The notes below the pieces were generated by a model. That model was not told the DNA's origin. It saw nothing but the letters and a program-made list of their open reading frames with translations, and did not search any database. 64,000 nucleotides of DNA from Bordetella parapertussis (lineage in GTDB: Bacteria > Bacteroidota > Bacteroidia > Chitinophagales > Chitinophagaceae): assembly GCA_943331005.2 (NCBI GenBank), contig CALQJX020000001.1:1-64000 (forward strand), in the 5' to 3' direction. Below are positions 17,133 to 25,630 of this stretch, in pieces; the stretch's first letter is position 1, and each line of letters opens with the position of its first letter. Both the position numbers and the translations under genes were made by a program.

Positions 17133-18011
17133 ATGCAACTACTTGATGGTGTTCTCGTATCTGGCCACATAAAGGAGCAGATAAAAAAAGAGGTCGTAGA
17201 CTGGCAGGCGCGTGGCGGTAAAAAACCACATCTGGCAGCAATACTGGTAGGCAACAACCCTGCCAGCGAAGCTTATGTAGGCTCTAAAGTGAAACACTGC
17301 GATGAGCTGGGCTTCGACTCTACCCTGCTGCGCCTGCATGCCGATATAACCGAGGAAGACCTGATAAAAGAAGTGCAGCAACTGAATAATAATGACCTTG
17401 TAGACGGCATACTGGTGCAGCTGCCGCTGCCGGCACATATCTCTCCCGACTCGGTGATCAATGCCATAGACCCTGGCAAGGATGTGGACGGCTTCCACCC
17501 TATATCTCAGGGCCGCATGCTGCTGGGCCAGCCTACCTTCCTGCCGGCAACCCCCTATGGCATCATGCTGATGCTGGAATACTATAAAATTGACACTACG
17601 GGCATGCACTGTGTGGTGATAGGCCGCAGCAATATAGTAGGCACCCCAATGACCATACTGATGAGCCGCGCCGGTAATCCGGGCAATGCCACCGTGACCA
17701 TGTGCCACTCTAAAACAAAGAACCTGAAGGATATAACACTTACCGCCGACATCATAGTAGCGGCGATAGGCAGACCTAAGTATGTTACTGCCGATATGGT
17801 GAAGCCGGGTGCCATCATCATAGACGTAGGTATCAACCGCATAGACGATGCTACTAAAAAGAGTGGCAGCCGCCTTGTAGGCGATGTAGACTTCGACAAT
17901 GTAGCGCCTATGTGCAGCTATATTACCCCGGTGCCAAAGGGCGTGGGTCTTATGACCATCTGCGGCCTTATGAAGAATACCCTGCTGGCAGCACAGCTGA
18001 GGGGCAAATAA
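17133..18011 (+). CDS. folD: Bifunctional methylenetetrahydrofolate dehydrogenase/cyclohydrolase FolD
   Basis: 292 aa. ATG at 17133 (MQLLDGVLVSGHIKEQIKKE) fits the family N-terminus better than an upstream in-frame ATG at 17073 that would add 20 unrelated residues. Hallmarks are LVGNNPASEAYVGSKVKHCD (catalytic Lys), VQLPLPAHI, DPGKDVDGFHPIS, the NADP-site CVVIGRSNIVGTPM and the closing TPVPKGVGLMTICGLMKNT. It converts 5,10-methylene-THF to 10-formyl-THF in the cytoplasm for purine and fMet synthesis. A perfect inverted repeat 40 bp after the stop may be its terminator. Confidence 0.95.
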   Translation: MQLLDGVLVSGHIKEQIKKEVVDWQARGGKKPHLAAILVGNNPASEAYVGSKVKHCDELGFDSTLLRLHADITEEDLIKEVQQLNNNDLVDGILVQLPLPAHISPDSVINAIDPGKDVDGFHPISQGRMLLGQPTFLPATPYGIMLMLEYYKIDTTGMHCVVIGRSNIVGTPMTILMSRAGNPGNATVTMCHSKTKNLKDITLTADIIVAAIGRPKYVTADMVKPGAIIIDVGINRIDDATKKSGSRLVGDVDFDNVAPMCSYITPVPKGVGLMTICGLMKNTLLAAQLRGK

Positions 18012-18050
18012 ACAGACTTCCGGAAAGGACCATAACTTAATAGTGTATTT

Positions 18051-18084
18051 GTAAAGCATGTAACCATTACATGCTTTACTTTTG
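18051..18084. promoter_or_regulatory. Perfect 13-bp inverted repeat fused to a TAnnTTTG box between folD and queE
   Basis: GTAAAGCATGTAA (18051-18063), loop CCA, TTACATGCTTTAC (18067-18079), followed by TTTTGC. It looks like a folD terminator, yet the last stem bases plus the T-run spell TACTTTTG (18077-18084), a consensus Bacteroidota -7 box. The element may both end folD transcription and start queE. If so, transcription would begin near 18091, inside the longest queE frame. Confidence 0.55.
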
Positions 18085-18733
18085 CACGGTGCTTTCTAAA
18101 AAGCACATACCAATATTGAATACAGAACTGAACATAACATCCTACCCTGTAATGGAACACTTCTATACGCTGCAGGGCGAGGGTGTACATACGGGCAAGG
18201 CTGCCTACTTCATTCGCCTGGGTGGCTGCGATGTGGGCTGCGTATGGTGCGATGTGAAAGAAAGCTGGGATGCATCAGCGCATCCGCTGATGACCAATGT
18301 GGAGCTGGCACAGATAGCCGCCGCCTATCCCGGCCGTATAGCCGTAATAACCGGCGGAGAACCTGCCATGCACGACCTTACGGCACTCTGCAACGCCCTG
18401 CATGCTTCTGGCTTCAGGGTGCATATAGAGACCTCTGGATCGAGCCCGATGAGCGGCGAGATAGACTGGGTGACCCTTTCTCCTAAAAAATTCAAAGCAC
18501 CACTGGAAGAGAATTTCGCGCTGGCTGATGAACTGAAGATAGTAGTGTTTCACAAGTCGGACCTGGAATGGGCAGAGGCGCATGCCGCAAAGGTGGGCGA
18601 CCACTGCAAGCTGTTCCTGCAGCCCGAATGGAGCAAGCGCGACACCATGACACCCCTCATCATAGATCACATAAAGCAGCACCCGCAGTGGCAGCTGTCT
18701 CTGCAAACACATAAATACATCAACATACCATAA
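18071..18733 (+). CDS. queE: 7-carboxy-7-deazaguanine synthase QueE (radical SAM)
   Basis: Up to 220 aa. The core FYTLQGEGVHTGKAAYF, RLGGCDVGCVWCDVKESWD (CX3CX2C for the 4Fe-4S cluster) and VITGGEPAMHDLT identify QueE, which ring-contracts 6-carboxytetrahydropterin to CDG for queuosine. The end FLQPEWSKRDTMTPLI..LQTHKYINIP matches Bacteroidota members. The start is uncertain: ATG 18071 overlaps a probable -7 box, while ATG 18152 (MEHFYTLQ) would cut off conserved YPV residues; GTG 18089 or TTG 18116 are also possible. The stop overlaps the uppP start (TAATG). Confidence 0.9.
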   Translation: MLYFCTVLSKKHIPILNTELNITSYPVMEHFYTLQGEGVHTGKAAYFIRLGGCDVGCVWCDVKESWDASAHPLMTNVELAQIAAAYPGRIAVITGGEPAMHDLTALCNALHASGFRVHIETSGSSPMSGEIDWVTLSPKKFKAPLEENFALADELKIVVFHKSDLEWAEAHAAKVGDHCKLFLQPEWSKRDTMTPLIIDHIKQHPQWQLSLQTHKYINIP

Positions 18734-19548
18734 TGACCTGGCTCGATACCGTCATCCTCAGTGTAGTAGAAGGAATTACTGAGTTCCTCCCCATTTCATC
18801 AACCGGTCATATGATACTGGTAGATGCCATTATGAACAATGGCAAAACGCTCTCTGAGAACGAAAAAGAGTTTACCAAACTCTTTGAAGTGTGCATTCAG
18901 CTGGGTGCCATACTCTCTGTGGTAGTGCTCTACTGGAAGAAATTCCTGGATGTGAAACGCCTGGATTTTTACCTGAAGCTTATTGTGGCTGTTTTCCCCG
19001 CACTGGTATTCGGCAAGCTCTTCTCCGACAAGATAGATGAACTGCTGGAAAGCCCTACCACCGTAGCTGTAGCGCTGCTGGTGGGTGGTATAGTGCTGCT
19101 GTTCATAGATAAGATGTTTGGCAAAAGCGAAATAGACCACGAGCAGAACCTGAGTTATAAAAAGGGATTCATGATAGGTATGTGGCAGGTAATAGCCATG
19201 ATACCGGGCACCAGCCGCAGCGCAGCAACCATAATAGGCGGCATGCAGCAGGGCCTCTCGCGCAGGTTTGCGGCAGAGTTCTCTTTCTTCCTGGCCGTAC
19301 CAACCATGATGGCAGCTACCGGCTATAAATTGCTGAAGGCTGTAAAAGAACACCCCGACATGCTGAAGGACAAGAACAACCTGGCCATGCTGGGTGTAGG
19401 CAATGTTATCGCTTTCGTAGTGGCATTCATAGCCATAAAGACCTTTATACAGTTCCTGCAGAAGAACAGCCTCAGTGCATTCGGTATCTACCGTATAGTG
19501 GCCGCAGTGGCTATCTTCACGCTTATGTATTTTGGCAAGATCGCCTAA
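18733..19548 (+). CDS. uppP: Undecaprenyl-diphosphatase UppP (BacA family)
   Basis: 271 aa integral membrane protein. The two catalytic motifs are present: VEGITEFLPISSTGHMILVD near the N-terminus and MIPGTSRSAATIIGGMQQG around residue 155-175. About eight hydrophobic segments are visible. It recycles the lipid carrier undecaprenyl diphosphate for peptidoglycan and polysaccharide synthesis and gives low-level bacitracin resistance. It is translationally coupled to queE (1-bp overlap); a terminator follows. Confidence 0.95.
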   Translation: MTWLDTVILSVVEGITEFLPISSTGHMILVDAIMNNGKTLSENEKEFTKLFEVCIQLGAILSVVVLYWKKFLDVKRLDFYLKLIVAVFPALVFGKLFSDKIDELLESPTTVAVALLVGGIVLLFIDKMFGKSEIDHEQNLSYKKGFMIGMWQVIAMIPGTSRSAATIIGGMQQGLSRRFAAEFSFFLAVPTMMAATGYKLLKAVKEHPDMLKDKNNLAMLGVGNVIAFVVAFIAIKTFIQFLQKNSLSAFGIYRIVAAVAIFTLMYFGKIA

Positions 19549-19554
19549 AACAAA

Positions 19555-19574
19555 GACCCGCCGCGAGGCGGGTC
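19555..19574 (+). terminator. GC-rich terminator hairpin after uppP
   Basis: GACCCGCC-GCGA-GGCGGGTC, an 8-bp perfect stem, flanked by CAAA...TTTG-like bases (ACAAA before, ATCTTTGT after) that could extend the pairing. The T-run is weak. Confidence 0.6.
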
Positions 19575-19628
19575 CTGAAGATCTTTGTCCAGTATGTGGT
19601 GAAAGAGAGTAAGGTCTGTTTTATAAGA

Positions 19629-19850
19629 TCAATACTCATCCTCATTAAAGAAGAAGTCTTCCTGAGTAGGATAGTCTGGCCATATGTCCTCTATTCCTTC
19701 ATAGATCTCTCCTTCGTCATCGAGCTCCTGCAGATTTTCCACAACCTCGAGCGGCGCTCCAGATCGTATGGCGTAATCTATCAGCTCGTCTTTCGTGGCA
19801 GGCCATGGAGCATCTTCAAGATGTGATGCTAATTCTAACGTCCAAAACAT
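19629..19850 (-). CDS. Small acidic DUF2795 protein
   Basis: 73 aa from MFWTLELASHLEDAPWPATK. The pattern PATKDELIDYAIRSGAPLEV..NLQEL is the DUF2795 fold; an acidic Bacteroidota-type tail follows (EIYEGIEDIWPDYPTQEDFF). The start at 19850 is supported by a TACATTTG promoter box on the minus strand at 19891-19884; a longer frame to 19904 would begin upstream of that box. The function is unknown; it is highly expressed in many Bacteroidota as far as I know. Confidence 0.85.
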   Translation of the reverse strand: MFWTLELASHLEDAPWPATKDELIDYAIRSGAPLEVVENLQELDDEGEIYEGIEDIWPDYPTQEDFFFNEDEY

Positions 19851-19883
19851 ATTATAAGGATATTTATTTTTGTCAACTTTCCG

Positions 19884-19891
19884 CAAATGTA
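19884..19891 (-). promoter_or_regulatory. TAnnTTTG -7 box upstream of the DUF2795 gene
   Basis: Minus-strand TACATTTG, 33 bp before the chosen start codon. It decides between the two possible starts. Confidence 0.6.
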
Positions 19892-20048
19892 ATGTAAAAA
19901 TCAAAAAACAAAGGACAAAATTTAAAAGATGAAAAGTTAAGAAATAATGACCTGACCTGTTTATTAAATAAATACTCCGGACTGTTTCTTTGTAATTAAT
20001 AAATAACTTGCAACATAGTTCAGCACAAAAAACGTTTCTGCAGGCAAC

Positions 20049-20702
20049 ATGCTATCAGCTAAAGACCTTACTAAAAAATATGGCTCCTTCACGGTGGTGA
20101 ACAATGTGTCTATAGACGTTGGCAAGGGAGAGATCGTAGCCATAGTAGGGCCTTCGGGCGCAGGCAAGAGTACGCTGCTGCACCTGCTGGGCGGACTGGA
20201 CAAACCCGATAGCGGCAGTGTGCTGATAGATAAAACAGATATGCTGCAACTGCCCGCCAAAAAGCAGGCACAGTTTCGCAACACACACATAGGTTTTGTA
20301 TTTCAGTTCCATCATCTGCTGCCCGAATTCAGCGCCATAGAAAATGTATGTGTGCCCCTATGGATAAAGGGCGAAGGCAAAAAAGAAGCCATAGAGCAGG
20401 CAAAAGAGATACTGAACATTGTGGGCCTCAGTCACAGACTGGAGAACAAACCATCCGAACTATCGGGCGGAGAACAGCAAAGGGTTGCTATAGCCCGTGC
20501 GCTGGTAACAAAACCTTCTGTAGTGATGGCCGATGAGCCTACCGGCAATCTGGACAGCGAAAACGCACACCTTGTTCATCAGCTGTTTCTGGATCTGAGA
20601 GACAAACTGGGACAGACCTTTGTTATGATCACCCACAACGATGCACTTGCCCGCATGACAGACCGCACCCTGCATATGCAGGATGGCAGGATAGTAATGT
20701 AG
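20049..20702 (+). CDS. ABC transporter ATP-binding protein, LolD/MacB type
   Basis: 217 aa. Walker A is GPSGAGKSTLLHLLGG, the Q-loop region IGFVFQFHHLLPEFSAIENV, signature LSGGEQQRVAIARAL, Walker B VVMADEPTGNLD, and the H-loop MITHND. The QFHHLLPEF segment and the length fit LolD, which powers release of lipoproteins from the inner membrane with LolC/E. The permease gene is not in the window, so the substrate rests on family resemblance. It is monocistronic or followed by the CPBP gene, which has its own promoter box. Confidence 0.88.
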   Translation: MLSAKDLTKKYGSFTVVNNVSIDVGKGEIVAIVGPSGAGKSTLLHLLGGLDKPDSGSVLIDKTDMLQLPAKKQAQFRNTHIGFVFQFHHLLPEFSAIENVCVPLWIKGEGKKEAIEQAKEILNIVGLSHRLENKPSELSGGEQQRVAIARALVTKPSVVMADEPTGNLDSENAHLVHQLFLDLRDKLGQTFVMITHNDALARMTDRTLHMQDGRIVM

Positions 20703-20737
20703 AGGTCGTATCCGCAACACACCAAACATCATTCCAT

Positions 20738-20745
20738 TACCTTTG
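20738..20745 (+). promoter_or_regulatory. TAnnTTTG -7 box upstream of the CPBP gene
   Basis: TACCTTTG followed by CAG, 20 bp before the ATG at 20766; gives a short leader. Confidence 0.5.
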
Positions 20746-20765
20746 CAGTCATAGTCTACTAATTT

Positions 20766-21710
20766 ATGAGGTATTTCAGGACCTACCCTTGGGGAATGCA
20801 GCTGGCGCTGTTCTTGTTGATGTCGTTCACCTTCATGTCCAGCATCGGCGCTATTACCATGAGCCTCTTCCCAAAGCTCACCGGTTTTCAGGTGGCACAG
20901 CTCTCGTCCGTTACAACGGGCAGTCCGCACGCACTGGTCAATGCCCTGGTGAATGTGCAGGGTATACAGAACCTGTTCGTCTTCCTGCTGCCCGCTATTA
21001 CGTTTGCCTATCTGGCTCACCCCCGCCCCACCGCTTACCTGGGGCTGCGCAAGCCGGGCAAAACCATACATATACTGCTGTCTTTGCTGCTTATGGCGGG
21101 CGCTATGCCCCTATTGCTGGTCATACAGGGGCTTATGCAGTCTATCGATTTCGGTACTGCGGTAAAGAAATCGCATGAGGCACAGCAACAAATGTCTCAG
21201 GCCATAATGAACATGCCCACCACTGCCGACTTCCTGCGCACCTTCCTGGTCATGGCCATAGTGCCTGCTTTTGGTGAGGAGCTGTTCTTCAGAGGCGTAC
21301 TGATGCGTTTTGTAAAGAAGCGCACCATGAACATGGTTACCCCTATCCTCTTCACAGCGGCAGTGTTCTCATTCTCGCATGCCAATGTGTATGGGTATAT
21401 TTCCATCTTCTTTGCAGGGGTACTGCTGGCGGTTATCTACTACCTTACCAACTCCATTTGGTGCGGCATAGCCGGGCATTTGTTCTTCAACGGCTTCCAG
21501 ATAGTGCTTAGCTATATGGGGCACAACAATGCAACTATCCGTGCCTTTGTAGAAAGCGACACTGTCCCATTCATCTATGCCGGCATAGGTGCAGTGGTGT
21601 TTGCACTGGCACTGTATCTGCTGCTGAAGAACCGCACGCCTCTGGCTCCCGACTGGGCCGAGGACTATACTCCGGCAGAGCGCAGCGCCATGCAGCACGA
21701 AAAATCATAA
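20766..21710 (+). CDS. CPBP-family intramembrane metalloprotease
   Basis: 314 aa with about eight membrane helices. The three conserved motifs of CPBP (CaaX protease-like, Rce1-type) enzymes are present: FGEELFFRGVLMRF (EExxxR), FSFSHANVYG (FxxxH) and WCGIAGHLFFNGFQ (HxxxN). Such proteases act within the membrane; bacterial members are linked to bacteriocin self-immunity or processing, and the substrate here is unknown. The last 30 residues are polar. Confidence 0.88.
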   Translation: MRYFRTYPWGMQLALFLLMSFTFMSSIGAITMSLFPKLTGFQVAQLSSVTTGSPHALVNALVNVQGIQNLFVFLLPAITFAYLAHPRPTAYLGLRKPGKTIHILLSLLLMAGAMPLLLVIQGLMQSIDFGTAVKKSHEAQQQMSQAIMNMPTTADFLRTFLVMAIVPAFGEELFFRGVLMRFVKKRTMNMVTPILFTAAVFSFSHANVYGYISIFFAGVLLAVIYYLTNSIWCGIAGHLFFNGFQIVLSYMGHNNATIRAFVESDTVPFIYAGIGAVVFALALYLLLKNRTPLAPDWAEDYTPAERSAMQHEKS

Positions 21711-21776
21711 GCCTGTACCCTGTATTGCCCCGGAGGGGGTACAACCTTATAGGAAACAACTTATATTTACAGCAGT

Positions 21777-22283
21777 ATGGACTTAGCCAAATTCAGAGCC
21801 ACAGCAAAGCGCAGACAAAAACCGCTCACTACTTTCCTCGATAAACTGGATAAATTAGTACCACCAGACATGCAGGACATTGTGCAGCGTGCCGATGCCG
21901 CTATGTGGAAGGTAACAGACTGTACCACCTGTGCCAACTGCTGCAAAACAATGACCCCCACTTTTACTGTAAAGGACATAAACCGCATTGCCAAACATGT
22001 GGGTATGAAACCTAAGGAGTTCAGGGACAAATGGCTGAAGAAAGAAGAAGAGACCGGCGATTGGGTAAACCATACTCAGCCCTGCCAGTTCCTGAAGAAC
22101 AATATGTGCAGCATATACGAGGTGCGCCCTGCCGACTGTGCCGGTTTCCCGCACCATCACCTGCAACCGTTCGACCTTTATAACGATATGTACAAGGCCA
22201 ACATCATGCACTGCCCTGCCACCCTGTCTCTGGTAGAGCGGGTGAAAAAAGAAACGGAAAGAAGGTATGATATGAATGCCTGA
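21777..22283 (+). CDS. YkgJ-type zinc/iron-chelating Cys-cluster protein
   Basis: 168 aa. Conserved Cys pattern: DCTTCANCCKTM, then CQFLKNNMCSIYEVRPADC with AGFPHH, the CxCBP/YkgJ (UPF0153) fold that is thought to coordinate Zn or an Fe-S cluster. Function is not established in the family. It ends 2 bp from the convergent response-regulator stop. Confidence 0.85.
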   Translation: MDLAKFRATAKRRQKPLTTFLDKLDKLVPPDMQDIVQRADAAMWKVTDCTTCANCCKTMTPTFTVKDINRIAKHVGMKPKEFRDKWLKKEEETGDWVNHTQPCQFLKNNMCSIYEVRPADCAGFPHHHLQPFDLYNDMYKANIMHCPATLSLVERVKKETERRYDMNA

Positions 22284-22285
22284 CC

Positions 22286-22996
22286 TTAACGTGTGAACTT
22301 GTACCCTATGCCACGTATAGAGTGGAAGTGTTTAGGGTTGCGGCTGTCTTTCTCGAAAAACTTACGGAAGTTCAGAATGAAGTTATCTATGGTTCGGGTA
22401 GTAGGGTACACATTGTAGCCCCACACTATCTGCAGTATCTGCTCGCGCGATACTACTTCGCCTTCATGCTCGGTAAGCAGTCGCAGCAGTGCGGCTTCTT
22501 TCTTGCTCAGTTCGCGGGTCTGCTTGTCTTTATCTATGCATTCGTGCGCGCTGAAGTCTATGGTGCAGCCGTCAAATTCATAGATATCGCTTACCGCCTG
22601 TGGTTCCTTTATTTTCTTGTTCTTGGTTACCAGCTTGTCTACACGCAGCAGCAACTCTTCCAGATTGAAGGGTTTGGTGAGGTAGTCGTCGCCGCCCTTC
22701 CTCAGGCCCTCTACCCTGTCGGCACCGCTGTTGCGGGCAGAGAGGAACAGGATAGGCACATCATTGTGCTGCATCCTTATGGTCTCACAAACAGTAATAC
22801 CGTCCATATCAGGCAGCATGATGTCGAGGATAATGAGATCGAAATACTCGTTCTTCACCGCCTTTATCACAGCAGGCCCGTTATCTACGGTGGTCACCTC
22901 ATAGCCTTCCAGCTCCATGTTCAGCTTCAGGGCCTCCCTCAGGCTTTCTTCGTCTTCAGCTATCAGCAGCGATGCTTTATATTGTTTGGCAGCCAT
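22286..22996 (-). CDS. OmpR/PhoB-family response regulator (orphan)
   Basis: 236 aa. The receiver domain starts LLIAEDEESLREAL, with phospho-acceptor Asp at about residue 58 (LIILDIMLPDMDG), the Thr/Ser switch LFLSAR and Lys in LTKPFNLEELLLR. A winged-helix DNA-binding domain follows (ELSKKEAALLRLLTEHEGEV..REQILQIVWG, RTIDNFILNFRKFFE, IRGIGYKFTR). No histidine kinase lies next to it within the window, so its partner must be elsewhere. A TAATTTCG sequence upstream on the minus strand resembles a -7 box. Confidence 0.93.
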   Translation of the reverse strand: MAAKQYKASLLIAEDEESLREALKLNMELEGYEVTTVDNGPAVIKAVKNEYFDLIILDIMLPDMDGITVCETIRMQHNDVPILFLSARNSGADRVEGLRKGGDDYLTKPFNLEELLLRVDKLVTKNKKIKEPQAVSDIYEFDGCTIDFSAHECIDKDKQTRELSKKEAALLRLLTEHEGEVVSREQILQIVWGYNVYPTTRTIDNFILNFRKFFEKDSRNPKHFHSIRGIGYKFTR

Positions 22997-23121
22997 ATTT
23001 ATGATTTGCGCTACGAAATTAGGGATTATTGCGCATACACCTTCTGTAGGCCTATAGCCCCATACAATACGCCCGATTCTGTGTTACTTTGCATTGCCGG
23101 TTGCTACCCCGGCCGGTTATC

Positions 23122-24270
23122 ATGCACACCTGCAGACCATCTTCCCGTATTGTCAACATGCTGCACCTTGCTGCGGCATGTTGCCTGCTGTGGCTATGTG
23201 GCAGCACCACGGGGTATGCACAGCCCAGCTTTGGCATAGATATGCGACTGCTGGGTGGCAAGGTCTTCAAACACGAGGCCAAATTCACCCTGCCCATTCC
23301 GGCATTTACCGCCGGTGCCGATGTAAATTTTGTCTGGCATACCGATGGCAGCAGGGAATGGCAACAGCGGCGCCACTACCCGCGTGTGGGCATAGCTGTT
23401 ACCGGCATACACTATGGCAACGATGCCGTATATGGCGGCATGGCGGGCATATACCCCAATATCACCTTTCCGCTTGTAACTGGCAGGCAGCTGGAGTGGA
23501 CCCTGCGACTGGGCAATGGCGTGGGTTATGTGACCCGCAAATTCAGCCGCACCGACCCTGTGAATACCGTAAATGTGGCCATCAGCAGCCGCATCAACGA
23601 TCTTATCATGCTTAGCAGTGCTGCTACATATCGCATCAATAAGCATATACTTATCAACGCAGGGGCATTCGTCACGCATATATCCAATGGCTCTGTCCGC
23701 AAACCCAATCTGGGTGTGAATGTGGCGGGCATATCGGCCGGAGTAAGTTATTTCCCCGTTACCGACAGGCCGGCAAGGCTGGAGCGCCCCTTGCAGCCAA
23801 TACCCGGTCGCTACCTGCTGCAATTGAGAGGCAGCATGTCGCTGGTATCAGCACACACTGCAGGCGGCCCCTTGTACCCGGTTTATATTGGCTCTGCAGC
23901 GGTGAGCCGCCGCTGGCATAGTGTCAATAAAGTTTTTGCAGGTATAGACTATTCGCGCCATACCAACCTAAGCGCCTACCTGCACAACAACGGACTGGAA
24001 GCAGGCACCGAAGGCCGACACACCTACAAGAGCGCCCTTATTGCGGGCAACGAATTCCTGATGGGACACATAGGCATCACGGTACAGGCAGGGGTATATC
24101 TGGTAAAGGGCTATCTGCAGAAAGAGGATGTATACGAAAAAGTGACCCTCAACTACTACTGTCTGCAGCAGGAGAAAGGCTCGCTGAAAGAGCTCTTTTT
24201 CTTTACCGGACTTAAGACCCATCTCAATGTGGCAGAAATGGGAGAATTCGGTATAGGGCTGGGTCTGTAA
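23122..24270 (+). CDS. Acyloxyacyl hydrolase / PagL-like lipid A deacylase
   Basis: 382 aa. Starts at 23122 (MHTCRPSSRIVNML) or 23158 (MLHLAAACCLLWLC), either giving a signal peptide ending TTGYAQP; the longer TTG-initiated frame from 23089 would start within a probable promoter (GTTACTTTGC, about 23083-23092). The barrel-like strands and especially the segment AFVTHISNGSVRKPNLGVN match the PagL catalytic region, where His and Ser (HxSN) form the active site; PagL removes the 3-O acyl chain of lipid A in the outer membrane. At over 350 residues it is about twice the length of Pseudomonas PagL, as is usual in Bacteroidota homologues. Confidence 0.8.
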   Translation: MHTCRPSSRIVNMLHLAAACCLLWLCGSTTGYAQPSFGIDMRLLGGKVFKHEAKFTLPIPAFTAGADVNFVWHTDGSREWQQRRHYPRVGIAVTGIHYGNDAVYGGMAGIYPNITFPLVTGRQLEWTLRLGNGVGYVTRKFSRTDPVNTVNVAISSRINDLIMLSSAATYRINKHILINAGAFVTHISNGSVRKPNLGVNVAGISAGVSYFPVTDRPARLERPLQPIPGRYLLQLRGSMSLVSAHTAGGPLYPVYIGSAAVSRRWHSVNKVFAGIDYSRHTNLSAYLHNNGLEAGTEGRHTYKSALIAGNEFLMGHIGITVQAGVYLVKGYLQKEDVYEKVTLNYYCLQQEKGSLKELFFFTGLKTHLNVAEMGEFGIGLGL

Positions 24271-24313
24271 ACTGATATAATGTGTAATTTCGCCCTGCAA
24301 ACAAACACACTGC

Positions 24314-25537
24314 ATGCACCCCAAAGAACTGCGAATAGAGGATTTTACCTACGACCTGCCCGATGATCGCATAGCCCGCTATCCGCTGAAGGAAAGAGAT
24401 GCATCAAAGCTGCTGGTATACAGCAATGGTGCCTATACAGAAGATACTTACCGCAACATAGCTTCACATATTCCCGCAGATACCCTCATGGTCTTCAATC
24501 AGGCCAAGGTGGTGCATGCAAGGCTGCTCTTCAAAAAAAGCACCGGCAGCACCATAGAGGTCTTTTGCCTGGCACCGCACCGGCAGTATGCCGATATACA
24601 ATCGGCCATGCAGCAGCGCGGAGAAGTGCTGTGGGAATGCCTGGTGGGTGGTGCATCCAAGTGGAAGAACGATGCCATACTGGAAATGGAAAGCGATGAC
24701 GCCTCCTTCACACTCTATGCAACCATAGCAGAACGCCTGCAAGGCAGCTATATACTGCGCCTGTGGTGGAGCGCACCTGCACTCGCCTTTGCCGAGGTGC
24801 TGCACCATACCGGTAAGGTGCCGCTGCCCCCCTATCTGCGCCGCACTGCAGAGCAGGGCGATGAGCAAACCTACCAGACCATATTTGCAAAGGACGAGGG
24901 CAGTGTAGCCGCACCCACTGCCGGACTGCACTTCACAGATCATGTTATGCACAGCCTGGCGGCAAAGGGTATCAATACTTCTTTCGTTACACTGCATGTT
25001 GGTGCAGGCACCTTTATTCCCGTAAAGGCAGAGACCATGGACGGCCACAACATGCATGCCGAATGGATAGAAGTAACACAGACCACACTGCAACAGCTGC
25101 TGCAGGCTGCAGACAAAAAGGTAGTAGCCGTAGGCACCACTTCTATGCGCACCATAGAAAGCCTTTACTGGATAGGCAACAAACTGCTGAACGGCGAAGC
25201 TCTGAACCTGCATGATATTGCGGTGCACCAATGGGATCCGTACAAAGAACAAACCGCACACACTACAGAGGCTGCCCTTACTGCCCTGCTTGCCTATATG
25301 CAACAGCACCAGATGGAAAGACTCATTACCCGCACACAGATACTTATAGCCCCTGGCTATACCTGCCGCATCATCAGCGGACTGGTCACCAACTTCCATC
25401 AGCCTCAGTCTACATTATTGCTGCTGGTTGGCGCACTTATTGGCAACAACTGGCGCAACATATACAACCATGCACTGCAGCATGACTTCCGCTTCCTTAG
25501 CTATGGCGATGGGTGCCTGCTGTGGAAAGACCAATAA
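24314..25537 (+). CDS. queA: S-adenosylmethionine:tRNA ribosyltransferase-isomerase QueA
   Basis: 407 aa. Starts MHPKELRIEDFTYDLPDDRI; conserved blocks are RIARYPLKERDASKLL, LPPYLRR, the AAPTAGLHFT signature and HVGAGTFIPV, and the final LLLVGALIGN. It transfers and rearranges the ribosyl moiety of AdoMet onto preQ1 in tRNA to make epoxyqueuosine. With queE 6 kb away this shows the organism makes queuosine de novo. It is slightly longer than E. coli QueA (356 aa), as in other Bacteroidota. Convergent with alaS across a shared hairpin. Confidence 0.94.
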   Translation: MHPKELRIEDFTYDLPDDRIARYPLKERDASKLLVYSNGAYTEDTYRNIASHIPADTLMVFNQAKVVHARLLFKKSTGSTIEVFCLAPHRQYADIQSAMQQRGEVLWECLVGGASKWKNDAILEMESDDASFTLYATIAERLQGSYILRLWWSAPALAFAEVLHHTGKVPLPPYLRRTAEQGDEQTYQTIFAKDEGSVAAPTAGLHFTDHVMHSLAAKGINTSFVTLHVGAGTFIPVKAETMDGHNMHAEWIEVTQTTLQQLLQAADKKVVAVGTTSMRTIESLYWIGNKLLNGEALNLHDIAVHQWDPYKEQTAHTTEAALTALLAYMQQHQMERLITRTQILIAPGYTCRIISGLVTNFHQPQSTLLLLVGALIGNNWRNIYNHALQHDFRFLSYGDGCLLWKDQ

Positions 25538-25540
25538 ATA

Positions 25541-25612
25541 GTACTCACTAAAAAGAGTACAGGCTATTGCAGCGGTGCTCTGTGAGCATTTACTGCAATA
25601 GCCTGTTTCTGT
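25541..25612. terminator. Bidirectional terminator between queA and alaS
   Basis: ACAGGCTATTGCAG (25559-25572) pairs perfectly with CTGCAATAGCCTGT (25593-25606), a 14-bp stem with a 20-nt loop followed by TTCTGTT. Just before it GTACTC (25541-25546) pairs with GAGTAC (25555-25560), sharing its last two bases with the main stem, so the two hairpins partly exclude one another. Confidence 0.75.
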
Positions 25613-25630
25613 TGGTATCTATGAGGTTGC

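Noticed and set aside
18001-18160. preQ1 riboswitch upstream of queE
   Set aside because: No preQ1-I or preQ1-II core elements could be recognised; the only structure is the simple 13-bp palindrome. The same holds upstream of queA.
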